DNA of 64,000 bases from Cryobacterium suzukii. Its GTDB lineage: Bacteria > Actinomycetota > Actinomycetes > Actinomycetales > Microbacteriaceae. The notes under the pieces are model-generated. The model saw nothing but the letters and a program-made list of their open reading frames with translations, made no database searches and was not told where the DNA came from. Both the position numbers and the translations under genes were made by a program. The stretch covers positions 2,038 to 66,037 of the forward strand of contig NZ_SOHJ01000001.1 in assembly GCF_004403185.1 (NCBI RefSeq). Reading direction: 5' to 3'. Position 1 is the first letter of the stretch. The number at the start of each line of letters is the position of its first letter. Positions 32,166 through 40,965 of the stretch are shown here, piece by piece.

Positions 32166-32896
32166 GCGCCATGTTCGCCCACGGGAGCCTGCGCCTTTAC
32201 CTGCTGAGCCTGCTCGCCGAGCGGCCCCGACACGGCTACGAGCTGATCCAGGCGTTGAGTGACCGGTTCGGCGGCACCTACAGCCCGAGCGCCGGCACGA
32301 TCTACCCGCGGCTAGCCAAGCTCGAAGAGGAAGGACTCGTCACCAAGCAGGCCGACGGCCGCAAGACCGTCTACGAGATCACCGATGCCGGCCGCGCCGA
32401 GCTGCTCGAGCGCGAGGGAGAACTCGGAGCGATCGAAGACGAGGTGACCGACTCCGTGCGACGCCTCGCCGACCAGGTGCGCACCGGCGTCAACTCAGCC
32501 ATGAAAACCCTGCGCGCCGACCTCGCCTCGGCCGCGCGGCAGGCCCGCGATGCGACCAAGGGCGACCCGCGCGGCTACGACGGCACAGCCGCTTCGTGGG
32601 ATCCCACCGGCTCGTCGACTTGGGAGCGACCCCGCCCGACGCCGGCAGCGGCCGAAGAACCGCCGTCCGAGAGCTCGACTGCCGACGCATCGACCGCTGC
32701 GGCATCGACCCCGCGCCACGATTCCACCCGGGCTCTGCGCGAGGCCGACATGGTGCTGAATGAGTTCCGGCAGCAGCTGCGCGCCGACCTTCGCACGCAG
32801 GCCTACCGGTCGGTCCTGCCGCCTGACACCGTTTCGTCACTCCGACGAAAACTCGCCGACGTGCGCACGACTATCCTCGCTACCCTGAACCCGTAG
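32162..32896 (+). CDS. PadR family transcriptional regulator with long C-terminal tail
   Basis: Residues 1-85 are a PadR winged helix: LRLYLLSLLAERPRHGYELIQALSDRFGGTYSPSAGTIYPRLAKLEEEGLV and VYEITDAGRAEL. Residues 90-130 look helical. The remaining 110 residues contain a disordered Ala/Ser/Thr/Pro-rich stretch followed by a conserved-looking helical end (READMVLNEFRQQLRADLR...SLRRKLADVRTTILATL). It is translationally coupled to the DUF4097 gene and probably represses both through the palindrome at 31229-31268. Confidence 0.9.
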   Translation: MSAMFAHGSLRLYLLSLLAERPRHGYELIQALSDRFGGTYSPSAGTIYPRLAKLEEEGLVTKQADGRKTVYEITDAGRAELLEREGELGAIEDEVTDSVRRLADQVRTGVNSAMKTLRADLASAARQARDATKGDPRGYDGTAASWDPTGSSTWERPRPTPAAAEEPPSESSTADASTAAASTPRHDSTRALREADMVLNEFRQQLRADLRTQAYRSVLPPDTVSSLRRKLADVRTTILATLNP

Positions 32897-32903
32897 CCCG
32901 GCA

Positions 32904-32979
32904 CGTAAAACCGGCAATGTTCGGGACACGCCGCTTTCGACCGAAAAGCACGGTGTGTCGGAATATTGCCGGTTTTACG
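32904..32979. repeat. Long imperfect inverted repeat (76 nt) after padR
   Basis: Outer arms CGTAAAACCGGCAAT (32904-32918) and ATTGCCGGTTTTACG (32965-32979) are perfect 15-bp complements. Pairing continues with few mismatches (ACAC/GTGT, CCG/CGG, CTTT/AAAAG) to a small loop near 32940. It begins 8 bp after the padR stop and ends just before the promoter of the transporter gene. It may be a terminator, but it is longer than typical ones and has no T-run, so a mobile palindromic repeat is an alternative. Confidence 0.75.
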
Positions 32980-32992
32980 CCGGCCAATCGAT

Positions 32993-33020
32993 TTGACAGG
33001 GAACCGGGTAGGTGTAGTGT
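32993..33020 (+). promoter_or_regulatory. Promoter TTGACA-N16-TAGTGT for a leaderless transporter mRNA
   Basis: A perfect -35 TTGACA (32993-32998) and a TAnnnT-type -10 TAGTGT (33015-33020) place the transcription start about 7 bases further, at or next to the GTG 33029. The element lies immediately after the long hairpin that closes the padR transcript. Confidence 0.6.
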
Positions 33021-33028
33021 CGTCCCTC

Positions 33029-35155
33029 GTGACACCCGAGGCGAATGCCCCCGTACCAGAGAACCGTTCACCCAAGCGGTGGATCATCGGCGATCCGCTC
33101 CCCACCGAGCATTTGGACGGCCAGCTGCTGCCCAAACACCTCGCCCTGCCCATCTTTGCGAGCGACCCGCTGTCGAGCGTGGCCTACGCGCCGCAAGAAC
33201 TTCTCATGATCCTCACGCTCGGTGGGCTCGCCTTCCTGAGCTTCGCGCCGTGGGTTGCCACGGTCGTCGTCGTGCTGCTCGTCGTCGTGGTCGCGTCCTA
33301 CCGCCAGCTGATCAAGGCATACCCCTCGGGCGGCGGTGATTACGAGGTCGCCCACAAGAATCTGGGTGAGAAGGCCGGCCTGGTCGTCGCATCCGCTCTG
33401 CTGGTCGACTATGTGATGACCGTGGTCGTGTCGGTCGCGAGCGGCGTGGACAACATCATCTCGGCGATACCCGCGCTGGCCCCTCTGCGCGTCGAACTCG
33501 CCGTCGTGTTCATCATCTTGCTTGCGGCAGCGAACCTGCGCGGCGTTCGGGAGTCGAGCAAGGCCTTCGCCGTTCCGACCTACCTGTTCATCGGCAGCGT
33601 GCTGCTGATGATCGTCGTCGGCCTCGTGCGGGCCCTCCTCGGCGACGCCCCCGTCGCGGAGTCCGCCGGGTATGACGTTCAGGGTGAGAATCTGGCTCAG
33701 GCCGCGTTCATCTTGCTTCTTCTTCGCTCCTTCGCGAGCGGATGCTCCGCCCTCACCGGGGTGGAAGCCATCGCCAATGGGGTGCCAGCGTTCAAACACC
33801 CCAAGGTCAAGAACGCCCAACGCACGCTCACCCTGATGGGCGGCATCGCCATCGTTCTGTTCGTCGGACTGACCGCCCTCGCCCTCATCTCCCAGGTGCA
33901 CTACGCGGAGCGCGCCTGCGACCTGATCGGCTGGGCCGAGTGCGCCACAGCTCCGCAGCGCAGCCTGATCGCCCAGGTCGCCGCCGCGACCTTCGGCGAC
34001 TTCTCCATCATGTTCTTCGTATTGCAAGCCGCGACCGCAGCCGTGCTGCTGCTGGCCGCGAACACGGCCTTCAACGGCTTCCCGCTTCTGGGCTCCGTTC
34101 TCGCCCGGGACTCCTACGCCCCCAAGTCGCTGAGCACCCGCGGCGACCGGCTCATCTACTCCAACGGTGTCGTTCTACTGGCCCTGGCCGCGGTGGCGAT
34201 CATGGTCGTGTACCAGGCCAACCTCACCGTGTTGATCCAGCTCTACATCATCGGTGTGTTCGTGTCGTTCACCCTCGGCCAGACCGGCATGGTGCGGCAC
34301 TGGCTGAAACTGCTTAAGAAGAACCCGCCGAACCGGGGTTCGATCATTCTGAGCCTGTCGATCAACGGTTTTGGAGCCGTACTGACCGGAGTGGTGCTCA
34401 TCGTCGTGACCGTGACGAAGTTCACCCACGGCGCGTGGCTTGTCTTCGTGATGATGCCGATTCTGTTCTTTCTCATGATGGGCGTCAACCGGTACTACCG
34501 CGACGTTGCGAAGGAGATCGAGGTCGACCCGGTCACGACCTTCGGGTCGCAGGGCGACCACGCGATCGTGCTCGTCGGCAAGATGCAGAAGCCCGTGCTG
34601 AAGGCCCTCGACTACGCCATCGCCGCGCGGCATGTCAGTCTCGAAGCGGTACATGTCTCCATTGACACCGCCGAGACCAAGGAACTCAAACGTGCCTGGG
34701 TCAGGCAGAACATCCAGGTGCCGCTGCGCATCGTCGCCTCGCCCTACCGCGACATCAGCTGGCCGCTGATCAGCTACATCAAGGAGCGTCGCCAGGATCA
34801 CGGTTCCGAGGTCATCACCGTGTACACGCCGATCTACATCGTCGGGCACTGGTGGGAAGGCCTGCTGCACAACCACAAGGCGCGCCGGCTGCGCCAAAAG
34901 CTCATGCTCGTGCACGGTGTCACGATTGCCCTCGTGCCATGGCTGCTCGATTCCTCCGAGCTCATTTACGGCCGCCGCTCCCGCCCGATCCCCGGTCAAG
35001 ACCGTCGTGGAGAGCCCGTGCGCTCCCGGCCGGTATCGCGCCGACCGCTCGCCCCTCCGGCGGGCACCGTGGACGGGGCGACAAAGTCGACCCCGATCGT
35101 CGGAACCGTTCCGCAATCGCGACCGTCGGCATCCCGTCGGCGCAAGCGCAAATAG
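33029..35155 (+). CDS. kimA: KimA-like potassium uptake permease (APC superfamily)
   Basis: The protein of about 708 residues has twelve membrane helices and the diagnostic LPIFASDPLSSVAYAPQE near its start, with YPSGGGDYEVAHKNLGE and LLRSFASGCSALTGVEAIANGVPAFK, all typical of the KimA/YdaO group of high-affinity K+ importers rather than ordinary amino acid permeases. Residues 500-640 form a cytosolic USP-like domain (AIVLVGKMQKPVLKALDYAIAARHVSLEAVHVSID), which binds c-di-AMP in Bacillus KimA. The last 70 residues are basic and disordered. The GTG at 33029 is favoured because the promoter predicts a leaderless message; GTG 33017 is an alternative. I did not recognise a ydaO riboswitch upstream. 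Confidence 0.87.
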   Translation: MTPEANAPVPENRSPKRWIIGDPLPTEHLDGQLLPKHLALPIFASDPLSSVAYAPQELLMILTLGGLAFLSFAPWVATVVVVLLVVVVASYRQLIKAYPSGGGDYEVAHKNLGEKAGLVVASALLVDYVMTVVVSVASGVDNIISAIPALAPLRVELAVVFIILLAAANLRGVRESSKAFAVPTYLFIGSVLLMIVVGLVRALLGDAPVAESAGYDVQGENLAQAAFILLLLRSFASGCSALTGVEAIANGVPAFKHPKVKNAQRTLTLMGGIAIVLFVGLTALALISQVHYAERACDLIGWAECATAPQRSLIAQVAAATFGDFSIMFFVLQAATAAVLLLAANTAFNGFPLLGSVLARDSYAPKSLSTRGDRLIYSNGVVLLALAAVAIMVVYQANLTVLIQLYIIGVFVSFTLGQTGMVRHWLKLLKKNPPNRGSIILSLSINGFGAVLTGVVLIVVTVTKFTHGAWLVFVMMPILFFLMMGVNRYYRDVAKEIEVDPVTTFGSQGDHAIVLVGKMQKPVLKALDYAIAARHVSLEAVHVSIDTAETKELKRAWVRQNIQVPLRIVASPYRDISWPLISYIKERRQDHGSEVITVYTPIYIVGHWWEGLLHNHKARRLRQKLMLVHGVTIALVPWLLDSSELIYGRRSRPIPGQDRRGEPVRSRPVSRRPLAPPAGTVDGATKSTPIVGTVPQSRPSASRRRKRK

Positions 35156-35174
35156 CAACGGACTTGGTCTCGGG

Positions 35175-36260
35175 CTACAGCCTGGCCATGATCTGTCTGG
35201 CGATGATGCGACCGGCCCGGTTGGCGCCAACGGTGCTCGCCTGCGGGCCGTATCCGGCGAAGAAGATGCGCGGGTCGGTCCAGGACACGCCGGAACCAAC
35301 CGAGACGCCGCCGGCTTTTTCCCGCAGCTTGAGCGGGGCCAGGTGCCGCAGCTCCGGCCGAAAACCGGATGCCCAAACGATCGCGTCCGCCTCGGTGAAG
35401 GTTCCGTCACTCCACCGCACACCGGTCGGCTCAATGCTCGAAAACATGGGGCGAGCCACGAGCACTCCCCGGTCGATGCCGGCCGCGATGCGGCGCGTTA
35501 CCGGCACCCCGGCACCACTGACAATGCTCGGGAGGGCTTTGCCGGCCCGAGCCGCGCGATCCTGCGACATCACGGCCGCCACGGCGGTCACTTCCGCGAG
35601 CTCGTCGGTGTGACTGAAATCGATCGGACGACGTGCTACCCAGGTCAGGTCGCTCGCCACCCCCTCAAGCTCGAGCAGGAACCCGATCGCTGACGTTCCG
35701 CCGCCGACCACCACGACACGCTGACCGGCGAACGCTTCGCTCGAGACATAGTTCGCCGTGTGCACCTGCGTTCCTTCGAAGGTGCGCGCGCCCGGGTAAT
35801 GCGGCACGAAGGGCGCACCCCAGGTACCGGTCGCGTTCACAATCATGCGCGCATCGGTTTTCTGGTCACCGAACACGGGCGAACTCGTGGCCACGACCAG
35901 GTCGGACTGCATGGGAGCCACGCTGGTCACGGTCACCGGACGCACGACATTGAGTTCATAGTGCTGCTCGTAATCGCGATAGTAGTCGCTGACGACGTCG
36001 CGGGCCGGCACGGTATGGTCGGCCGTATCGAAGCTCAGGCCGAGTTCTTTCATGCCGGGAAGGTCGTTGACGCGGTGCGCCGACCCGAGGTGCAGGGCCT
36101 GCCAGCGGTGCTGCCACGCGCCGCCCGTGCCCGGGCCCCGGTCGAAGATAATAAAATCGCGGCCGGCCACGAGCTCAAACCGACGTAGGTAGAAACCAAC
36201 GGAGAGCCCGGCTTGGCCGGCGCCGATGATGACGATGGGCACGCTGACGTTGCCCGTCAT
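35175..36260 (-). CDS. FAD-dependent NAD(P)H monooxygenase-like oxidoreductase
   Basis: The 361-residue protein has an FAD loop IVIIGAGQAGLSVGFYLRR at the N-terminus, an NADPH loop VVVVGGGTSAIGFLLEL near residue 175, and FVPHYPGARTFEGTQVHTANY between them, close to the FMO/BVMO-type linker. The late AIVWASGFRPELRHL and FFAGYGPQASTVGANRAGR segments are typical of CzcO/TrkA-like flavoproteins. Its substrate is unknown. It is convergent with the transporter gene (19 bp gap) and divergent from the DUF3073 gene. Confidence 0.85.
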   Translation of the reverse strand: MTGNVSVPIVIIGAGQAGLSVGFYLRRFELVAGRDFIIFDRGPGTGGAWQHRWQALHLGSAHRVNDLPGMKELGLSFDTADHTVPARDVVSDYYRDYEQHYELNVVRPVTVTSVAPMQSDLVVATSSPVFGDQKTDARMIVNATGTWGAPFVPHYPGARTFEGTQVHTANYVSSEAFAGQRVVVVGGGTSAIGFLLELEGVASDLTWVARRPIDFSHTDELAEVTAVAAVMSQDRAARAGKALPSIVSGAGVPVTRRIAAGIDRGVLVARPMFSSIEPTGVRWSDGTFTEADAIVWASGFRPELRHLAPLKLREKAGGVSVGSGVSWTDPRIFFAGYGPQASTVGANRAGRIIARQIMARL

Positions 36261-36412
36261 GTCACCCCATTCCTACGGATTAGCCGTGCGAACGGCGTCC
36301 GCGGGGCACAAGGCCCATCATGCTAAACTAAACTCTAGTTTTTACACATTCCGTTCGGCAAATCCCGAGGGTCTCGCGACTCGCTCGGCCTGGCATCGTA
36401 AGGGGGTCACGC

Positions 36413-36712
36413 ATGGGGCGCGGCCGTCAAAAAGCAAAGCACACCAAGGTAGCTCGGGAGCTGAAGTATTTCAGCCCGGATACCAACTACAACGCGCTCG
36501 AACGCGAGTTGACCGGGCATCCGTCCGACCCGCGCCTCGACGAAGACCTCGCTAAGTGGCCCGAGTACGAAGCGGACAAGGCGAAGAACGCGGCCGGAGA
36601 TGGCGCCGGTGATGGTTCCACGGATTCCGCCGACGATGACGATGACCCCGACGGCGACGATGACCGTTATGTGGATCACTACGCCACCGAAGACGAGAAA
36701 AAGCGCGCCTAA
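36413..36712 (+). CDS. DUF3073 family protein
   Basis: This 99-residue protein has the highly conserved actinobacterial N-terminus MGRGRQKAKHTKVARELKYFSPDTNYNALERELTG and an acidic Asp-rich tail (residues 60-85). The basic start and acidic end suggest nucleic acid or ribosome interaction, but no function is established. The ATG follows AAGGGGG. The upstream gap is AT-rich with an inverted repeat AAACTctAGTTT (36330-36341) that may be part of its promoter. Its stop overlaps the convergent small gene by 4 bp. Confidence 0.92.
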   Translation: MGRGRQKAKHTKVARELKYFSPDTNYNALERELTGHPSDPRLDEDLAKWPEYEADKAKNAAGDGAGDGSTDSADDDDDPDGDDDRYVDHYATEDEKKRA

Positions 36713-36831
36713 GCGTCGGTCGGCTTGCCCCGGCGTGACCCGCGGGTCAGGATGAGACCCGTGGTGCAACCGACCAGGGCGGCGACTGCTGACAGCCCGA
36801 GTGCGGCGAAGTATTCGTGGTCGTCCGGCAT
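36709..36831 (-). CDS. Small single-span membrane protein downstream of purM
   Basis: A 40-residue frame starting at ATG 36831 encodes a short acidic N-terminus (MPDDHEYFAA), one hydrophobic helix (LGLSAVAALVGCTTGLIL) and a basic end (TRGSRRGKPTDA), a coherent positive-inside arrangement. It starts 19 bp after the purM stop on the same strand. The ribosome binding site is weak and the family is unknown to me, so it may be spurious. Confidence 0.38.
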   Translation of the reverse strand: MPDDHEYFAALGLSAVAALVGCTTGLILTRGSRRGKPTDA

Positions 36832-36850
36832 ACCAGCGCTGCTGGGCGGG

Positions 36851-37972
36851 CTAGCTTGCGTAGGCCCCGACGAGGCGCACGGCTCCACCGTTGACGCCCT
36901 TGGCACCCTGCTCGAACCCGGTCAGGTCGTGAGCAGCGCGCGAAACGCGGCCGGTGACCCAGGCGGGAATGCCGCTCGTGGCCAGGCGGGCGATGACCGA
37001 CGAAGCGGATGCCGCATCCACGACGGCAAACATGCCCACTCCGAGGTTCCAGGTTCCCTCCGCGCTTTCCAGCGTGGACCCGGCCATGTCGCCGAGCACC
37101 CGGAAGATGGGGGCGGGCGACCAGGTGGACCGGTCCACCTCAACCCAGGACCCGAAGGGCAGCACGCGGGCGAGGTTTGCCGCGATGCCGCCGCCGGTGA
37201 CGTGGCTGAGCGAGTGGATGGCGCCGGCCAGTTCTGGATCGTTGATCACGTCGAGTAGCGGGCCGGTGTACAGGCGGGTCGGTTCCAGCAGAACTTCGCC
37301 GACCATGCCACCGAGTTCAGCCGACGTGTCGGTGTAGCCGATGCCGCGCTGCGCCAGAATATGGCGCACGAGCGAGTAGCCGTTGGAGTGCAGACCGCTG
37401 GAGGCCAGCGCGATGACGACGTCACCGGAGAGAACCTTCTCGGCGCCGAGCACCTGGTCGGCCTCGACCACTCCGGTGGCCGCGCCAGCCACGTCATAGT
37501 CGTCGGGTCCGAGCAGGCCCGGGTGTTCGGCCGTTTCACCGCCGACGAGAGCGGTTCCAGTCTCGGAGCAGGCGCGGGCAATGCCGGCCACGATCGAGGC
37601 GATGCGCTCTGGCACGACCTTGCCGCAGGCGATGTAATCGGTCATGAACAGCGGGCGGGCACCGACCACGATGATGTCGTCGACGACCATGCCGACCAGG
37701 TCTTGCCCGATGGTGTCGTGCTTGTCGATCGCCTGGGCGATGGCGACCTTGGTGCCGACACCATCCGTCGACGTGGCCAGCAGGGGCTGCCGAAATTTGG
37801 TGAGGAACGACACGTCGAACAATCCAGCGAAGCCGCCGACCCCGCCCCAGACCTCTGGGCCGTGTGTCTTGGAGACGGCCGACTTCATGAGCTCGACCGC
37901 GAGGTCACCGGCCCGGGTGTCGACTCCGGCCGCTGCATACGTGGCATTGGAACTAACGCTGGAATTGCTCAT
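36851..37972 (-). CDS. purM: Phosphoribosylformylglycinamidine cyclo-ligase (AIR synthetase)
   Basis: The 373-residue protein carries out ATP-dependent closure of the imidazole ring (FGAM to AIR), step 5 of purine synthesis. Signatures: GGFAGLFDVSFL, LLATSTDGVGTKVAIA, DLVGMVVDDIIVVGARPLFMTDYIACG, VGGETAEHPG and LSHVTGGGIAANLARVLP. Length and motifs are normal. It overlaps the stop of purF by ATGA (37969-37972), so the two are translationally coupled. Confidence 0.97.
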   Translation of the reverse strand: MSNSSVSSNATYAAAGVDTRAGDLAVELMKSAVSKTHGPEVWGGVGGFAGLFDVSFLTKFRQPLLATSTDGVGTKVAIAQAIDKHDTIGQDLVGMVVDDIIVVGARPLFMTDYIACGKVVPERIASIVAGIARACSETGTALVGGETAEHPGLLGPDDYDVAGAATGVVEADQVLGAEKVLSGDVVIALASSGLHSNGYSLVRHILAQRGIGYTDTSAELGGMVGEVLLEPTRLYTGPLLDVINDPELAGAIHSLSHVTGGGIAANLARVLPFGSWVEVDRSTWSPAPIFRVLGDMAGSTLESAEGTWNLGVGMFAVVDAASASSVIARLATSGIPAWVTGRVSRAAHDLTGFEQGAKGVNGGAVRLVGAYAS

Positions 37973-39558
37973 TCTGGTCTTCCCGGGTCACCGAACGGTA
38001 CTTGGCCCAATCGAGCAAGGGCTTCTTCTTTACGAACGGAGGGCGCCAGTACGGCTTCCAGGTCGGAATCCGGACCGGGGTCGCATCCGTTTGAGGCGGC
38101 AGGCCGCTCCAGCAAATTCTTGCCAAGGTGCTGCGATTCCGGTAACGCGATCGGGTACACGCCGGTGAAGCAGGCCGTACAGAGGCGTTCGCGCGGCTGT
38201 TCGGTGGCCTCGATCATGCCGTCTTCGGAGAGATAGCCGAGGCTGTCGGCGCCGATCGACTGGCGTACTTCGTCAATCTCGAGGCCGGTAGCGACGAGTT
38301 CGGCGCGGCTGGCAAAGTCGATTCCGTAAAAACACGGCCAGGTGATCGGTGGGCTCGAGATGCGCACGTGCACCTCGGCGGCGCCAGCCTCGCGCAGCAT
38401 GCTGACGAGAGCGCGTTGGGTGTTGCCGCGCACGATCGAGTCATCGACCACGATGAGGCGCTTGCCCTTGATGACGTTCTTGAGCGGGTTCAACTTCAAG
38501 CGGATACCGCGCTGTCGGATGGTCTGGGACGGCGCGATGAAGGTGCGACCGACGTACGAGTTCTTGACCAGGCCCTGCCCGAACGGAATGCCCGATGCCT
38601 GCGCGTAGCCGATAGCTGCCGGGGTGCCGGATTCCGGGGTGGGAATGACGAGGTCGGCTTCGACCGGATGCTCGGCGGCGAGGCGGCGCCCCATCTCGAC
38701 CCGGGCCTCGTGCACACCGCGACCCGCAATGGTGGTGTCTGGGCGGGCGAGGTAGACGTATTCGAAGACGCAACCCTTGGGCTCGGCCTTCGCAAATCGT
38801 TGGGTGCGCAGCCCGTTCTCGTCGATGGTGATGAGCTCACCCGGCTCGACCTCGCGTACGAAGCTCGCACCGACAATGTCGAGGGCTGCGGTCTCGGAGG
38901 CGACGACCCAGCCGCGTTCGAGGCGGCCAAGCACCAGCGGCCGCACCCCCTGCGGGTCGCGGGCCGCATAGAGTGTCGTTTCGTCCATGAAAACGAGGCA
39001 GTAGGCGCCGCGAAGGCGCGGCAACACCTCTAGCGCCGTGTCTTCGAGGGTGTGATCGAGATCGCCGGTGAGCAGGGCGGTGATCACTGCGGTGTCGGTG
39101 GTGTTACCGCGGGCGAGTTCGCCATCAACCTGCGGATATCGTTCGCGCACGAGCTGCAGCAGCTCGGCGGTGTTGGTGAGGTTGCCGTTGTGGCCGAGGG
39201 CCACCGTTCCGCTCGAGGTACGCCCGAGGGTCGGCTGGGCGTTCTGCCAACTCGACGAACCCGTAGTGGAATACCGAGTGTGCCCGACAGCGATGTGCCC
39301 GAGCAGGGTACTCAGCGAGGCCTCGTTGAAGACCTGGGAGACAAGCCCCATGTCTTTGTAGATGAGGATCTTGCTGCCGTCGCTCGTAGCGATTCCGGCC
39401 GATTCCTGACCCCGATGTTGCAGGGCATACAGCCCGAAGTAGCTGAGTTTGGCTACCTCTTCGCCGGGAGCCCAGACACCGAAGACGCCACAGGCATCTT
39501 GCGGGCCCTTTTCGCCTTGAAGAAGATCGTGATTTAACAGTCCGTCGCCACCGGGCAA
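37969..39558 (-). CDS. purF: Amidophosphoribosyltransferase
   Basis: The 529-residue precursor starts at TTG 39558, with AAAGAGG 7 bases upstream. A 22-residue propeptide precedes the catalytic Cys (DACGVFGVW), which becomes N-terminal after self-cleavage. The glutaminase domain has LQHRGQESAGIA and HTRYSTTGSS; the transferase domain has the PRPP loop LIVVDDSIVRGNT. Cysteines in GCVFEYVY, WPCFYGID and CTACFTGVYP match the [4Fe-4S]-containing Bacillus-type enzyme. It makes phosphoribosylamine from PRPP and glutamine, the committed purine step. Twelve bp separate it from the membrane gene upstream. Confidence 0.96.
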   Translation of the reverse strand: MPGGDGLLNHDLLQGEKGPQDACGVFGVWAPGEEVAKLSYFGLYALQHRGQESAGIATSDGSKILIYKDMGLVSQVFNEASLSTLLGHIAVGHTRYSTTGSSSWQNAQPTLGRTSSGTVALGHNGNLTNTAELLQLVRERYPQVDGELARGNTTDTAVITALLTGDLDHTLEDTALEVLPRLRGAYCLVFMDETTLYAARDPQGVRPLVLGRLERGWVVASETAALDIVGASFVREVEPGELITIDENGLRTQRFAKAEPKGCVFEYVYLARPDTTIAGRGVHEARVEMGRRLAAEHPVEADLVIPTPESGTPAAIGYAQASGIPFGQGLVKNSYVGRTFIAPSQTIRQRGIRLKLNPLKNVIKGKRLIVVDDSIVRGNTQRALVSMLREAGAAEVHVRISSPPITWPCFYGIDFASRAELVATGLEIDEVRQSIGADSLGYLSEDGMIEATEQPRERLCTACFTGVYPIALPESQHLGKNLLERPAASNGCDPGPDSDLEAVLAPSVRKEEALARLGQVPFGDPGRPE

Positions 39559-39570
39559 GCCGCAGCCTCT

Positions 39571-39996
39571 TTACTTCTCGTTGAACGCTTGAAAATCATC
39601 GTTGGGAGTGCCGGAGCCAGGCTCAGCGGTACGCAGTTCGTTGGTACTAACCTCGTTCGCCCCCAGTCTATCCGCGACGACCGACACGTGTGATCGACCG
39701 ATGATCCGGTCGATGATGAGGGCCACGACCGCGCCGAGCGTCGTGCCGACGGCGAGACCGCCGAGCAGTAGGAAGCCGAAAATCTGCACCCGGTCATACT
39801 CGTCGTTCTCGGGAAAGGAAATCGTGAGTATCAGGGCGAGCAGTACGCCGACAATGGCGCCGAGCAGCATGAAATTGCGGTAGCGCGGCGCTCGATGCAC
39901 GGTCACGGTCGTCTCCGCCAGTACGGTCTCACTGGCGGACGCCGTGTCGGCGACGATGTCGGCCGACGGGTCCTGGGGCTGCTCGGTGGAACTCAC
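39571..39996 (-). CDS. Two-span membrane protein upstream of purF
   Basis: The 141-residue protein has a polar N-terminus (about 38 residues), two membrane helices (NFMLLGAIVGVLLALILTISF and IFGFLLLGGLAVGTTLGAVVALIIDRII) and an acidic C-terminal tail. It heads the purF-purM operon. I recognise the position as common in this family of bacteria but not a function. It is divergent from ribokinase, with about 40 bp between the starts. Confidence 0.75.
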   Translation of the reverse strand: MSSTEQPQDPSADIVADTASASETVLAETTVTVHRAPRYRNFMLLGAIVGVLLALILTISFPENDEYDRVQIFGFLLLGGLAVGTTLGAVVALIIDRIIGRSHVSVVADRLGANEVSTNELRTAEPGSGTPNDDFQAFNEK

Positions 39997-40034
39997 TCGC
40001 TTATTGTCCCATGGGCAGATGGGAGACTGACTCT

Positions 40035-40952
40035 ATGAACACGATTGCGGTACTCGGAAGCGCCAACATGGACCTTGTCGTGCGCCAGGCGCGCCTCCCC
40101 CTGCCCGGTGAGACGATCTTCGGGGCCGGTTTCAGCACGGTCCCGGGCGGCAAGGGGCTCAATCAGGCGGTCGCCGCCGCTCGACTCGGCGCAGACGTGA
40201 CCTTTCTGGGAGCGGTGGGAGCGGATGCCTATGGAACCGAGCTGCGCGCGCTGCTGGTGAGCGAGGGCATCCGTTCTACCGAGCTCGCCACGGCGGATGC
40301 CCCCACCGGCACCGCGCACATCTCCGTCGTGGACAGCGGCGAGAATTCGATCGTGGTGGTGTCGGGGGCCAACGCCACCGTTACCACCCTGAGCGTGGAG
40401 CAGCGCACGGTCGTTGCCGATTCGTCGTTTCTGGTCATGCAGTGCGAGCTGCCGATCCGGGTACTGGTCGAGGGGCTCGCGCTCGCTCGCGCGGCCGGGG
40501 TGTTCACGGTGCTGACTCCGGCGCCGGTGGTGCCGCTGCCGACCGGATTTCTCGCCTCGGTCGACCTCGTCGTGCCGAACCAGGGCGAAGCCGCGGAGCT
40601 CACCGGGGAGAGCGACCCGGTGCGTGCGGCGGAGGTGCTCAGCGCCGGCGGTACCTGGGCGATCGTGACGCTGGGTTCGGAGGGTTCGGTCGTGGCCTTC
40701 GACGGAGAAACCCTGGGCCTCGCCCCGGCTCGCCCGGTGACGGCGGTCGATACGACCGCGGCTGGCGACACCTTCGTCGGGGCGCTCGTGGCACGGCTGG
40801 CGGTCGATTACGTGCGCGGCACCGAGGTCACTCCCGACGACATGATCGAGGCGGTGCGCTACGCCACGGTGGCGTCCTCGATCGCGGTGACCCGCGCCGG
40901 GGCGACCACGTCGATGCCCGCCCAGGCCGAGGTTGAGGCAATCCTCAGGTAG
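40035..40952 (+). CDS. rbsK: Ribokinase (PfkB family)
   Basis: The 305-residue protein has the two PfkB signatures: GGKGLNQAVAAARLGADVTFLGAVG (residues 40-64) and VDTTAAGDTFVGALVARL near residue 245 with the catalytic Asp. The N-terminal VLGSANMDLVV motif is typical of ribokinase. It phosphorylates ribose to ribose-5-phosphate, which feeds PRPP and so the purine genes next door. I use the ATG at 40035 (GGGAG upstream). No ribose transporter is adjacent, suggesting nucleoside salvage rather than ribose uptake. Confidence 0.93.
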   Translation: MNTIAVLGSANMDLVVRQARLPLPGETIFGAGFSTVPGGKGLNQAVAAARLGADVTFLGAVGADAYGTELRALLVSEGIRSTELATADAPTGTAHISVVDSGENSIVVVSGANATVTTLSVEQRTVVADSSFLVMQCELPIRVLVEGLALARAAGVFTVLTPAPVVPLPTGFLASVDLVVPNQGEAAELTGESDPVRAAEVLSAGGTWAIVTLGSEGSVVAFDGETLGLAPARPVTAVDTTAAGDTFVGALVARLAVDYVRGTEVTPDDMIEAVRYATVASSIAVTRAGATTSMPAQAEVEAILR

Positions 40953-40965
40953 TGCGCAGAAAAAT

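Noticed and set aside
33068-34027. 319-residue antisense frame over the KimA-like gene
   Set aside because: Asp/Glu/His-rich mirror of membrane-protein codons, typical of a shadow.
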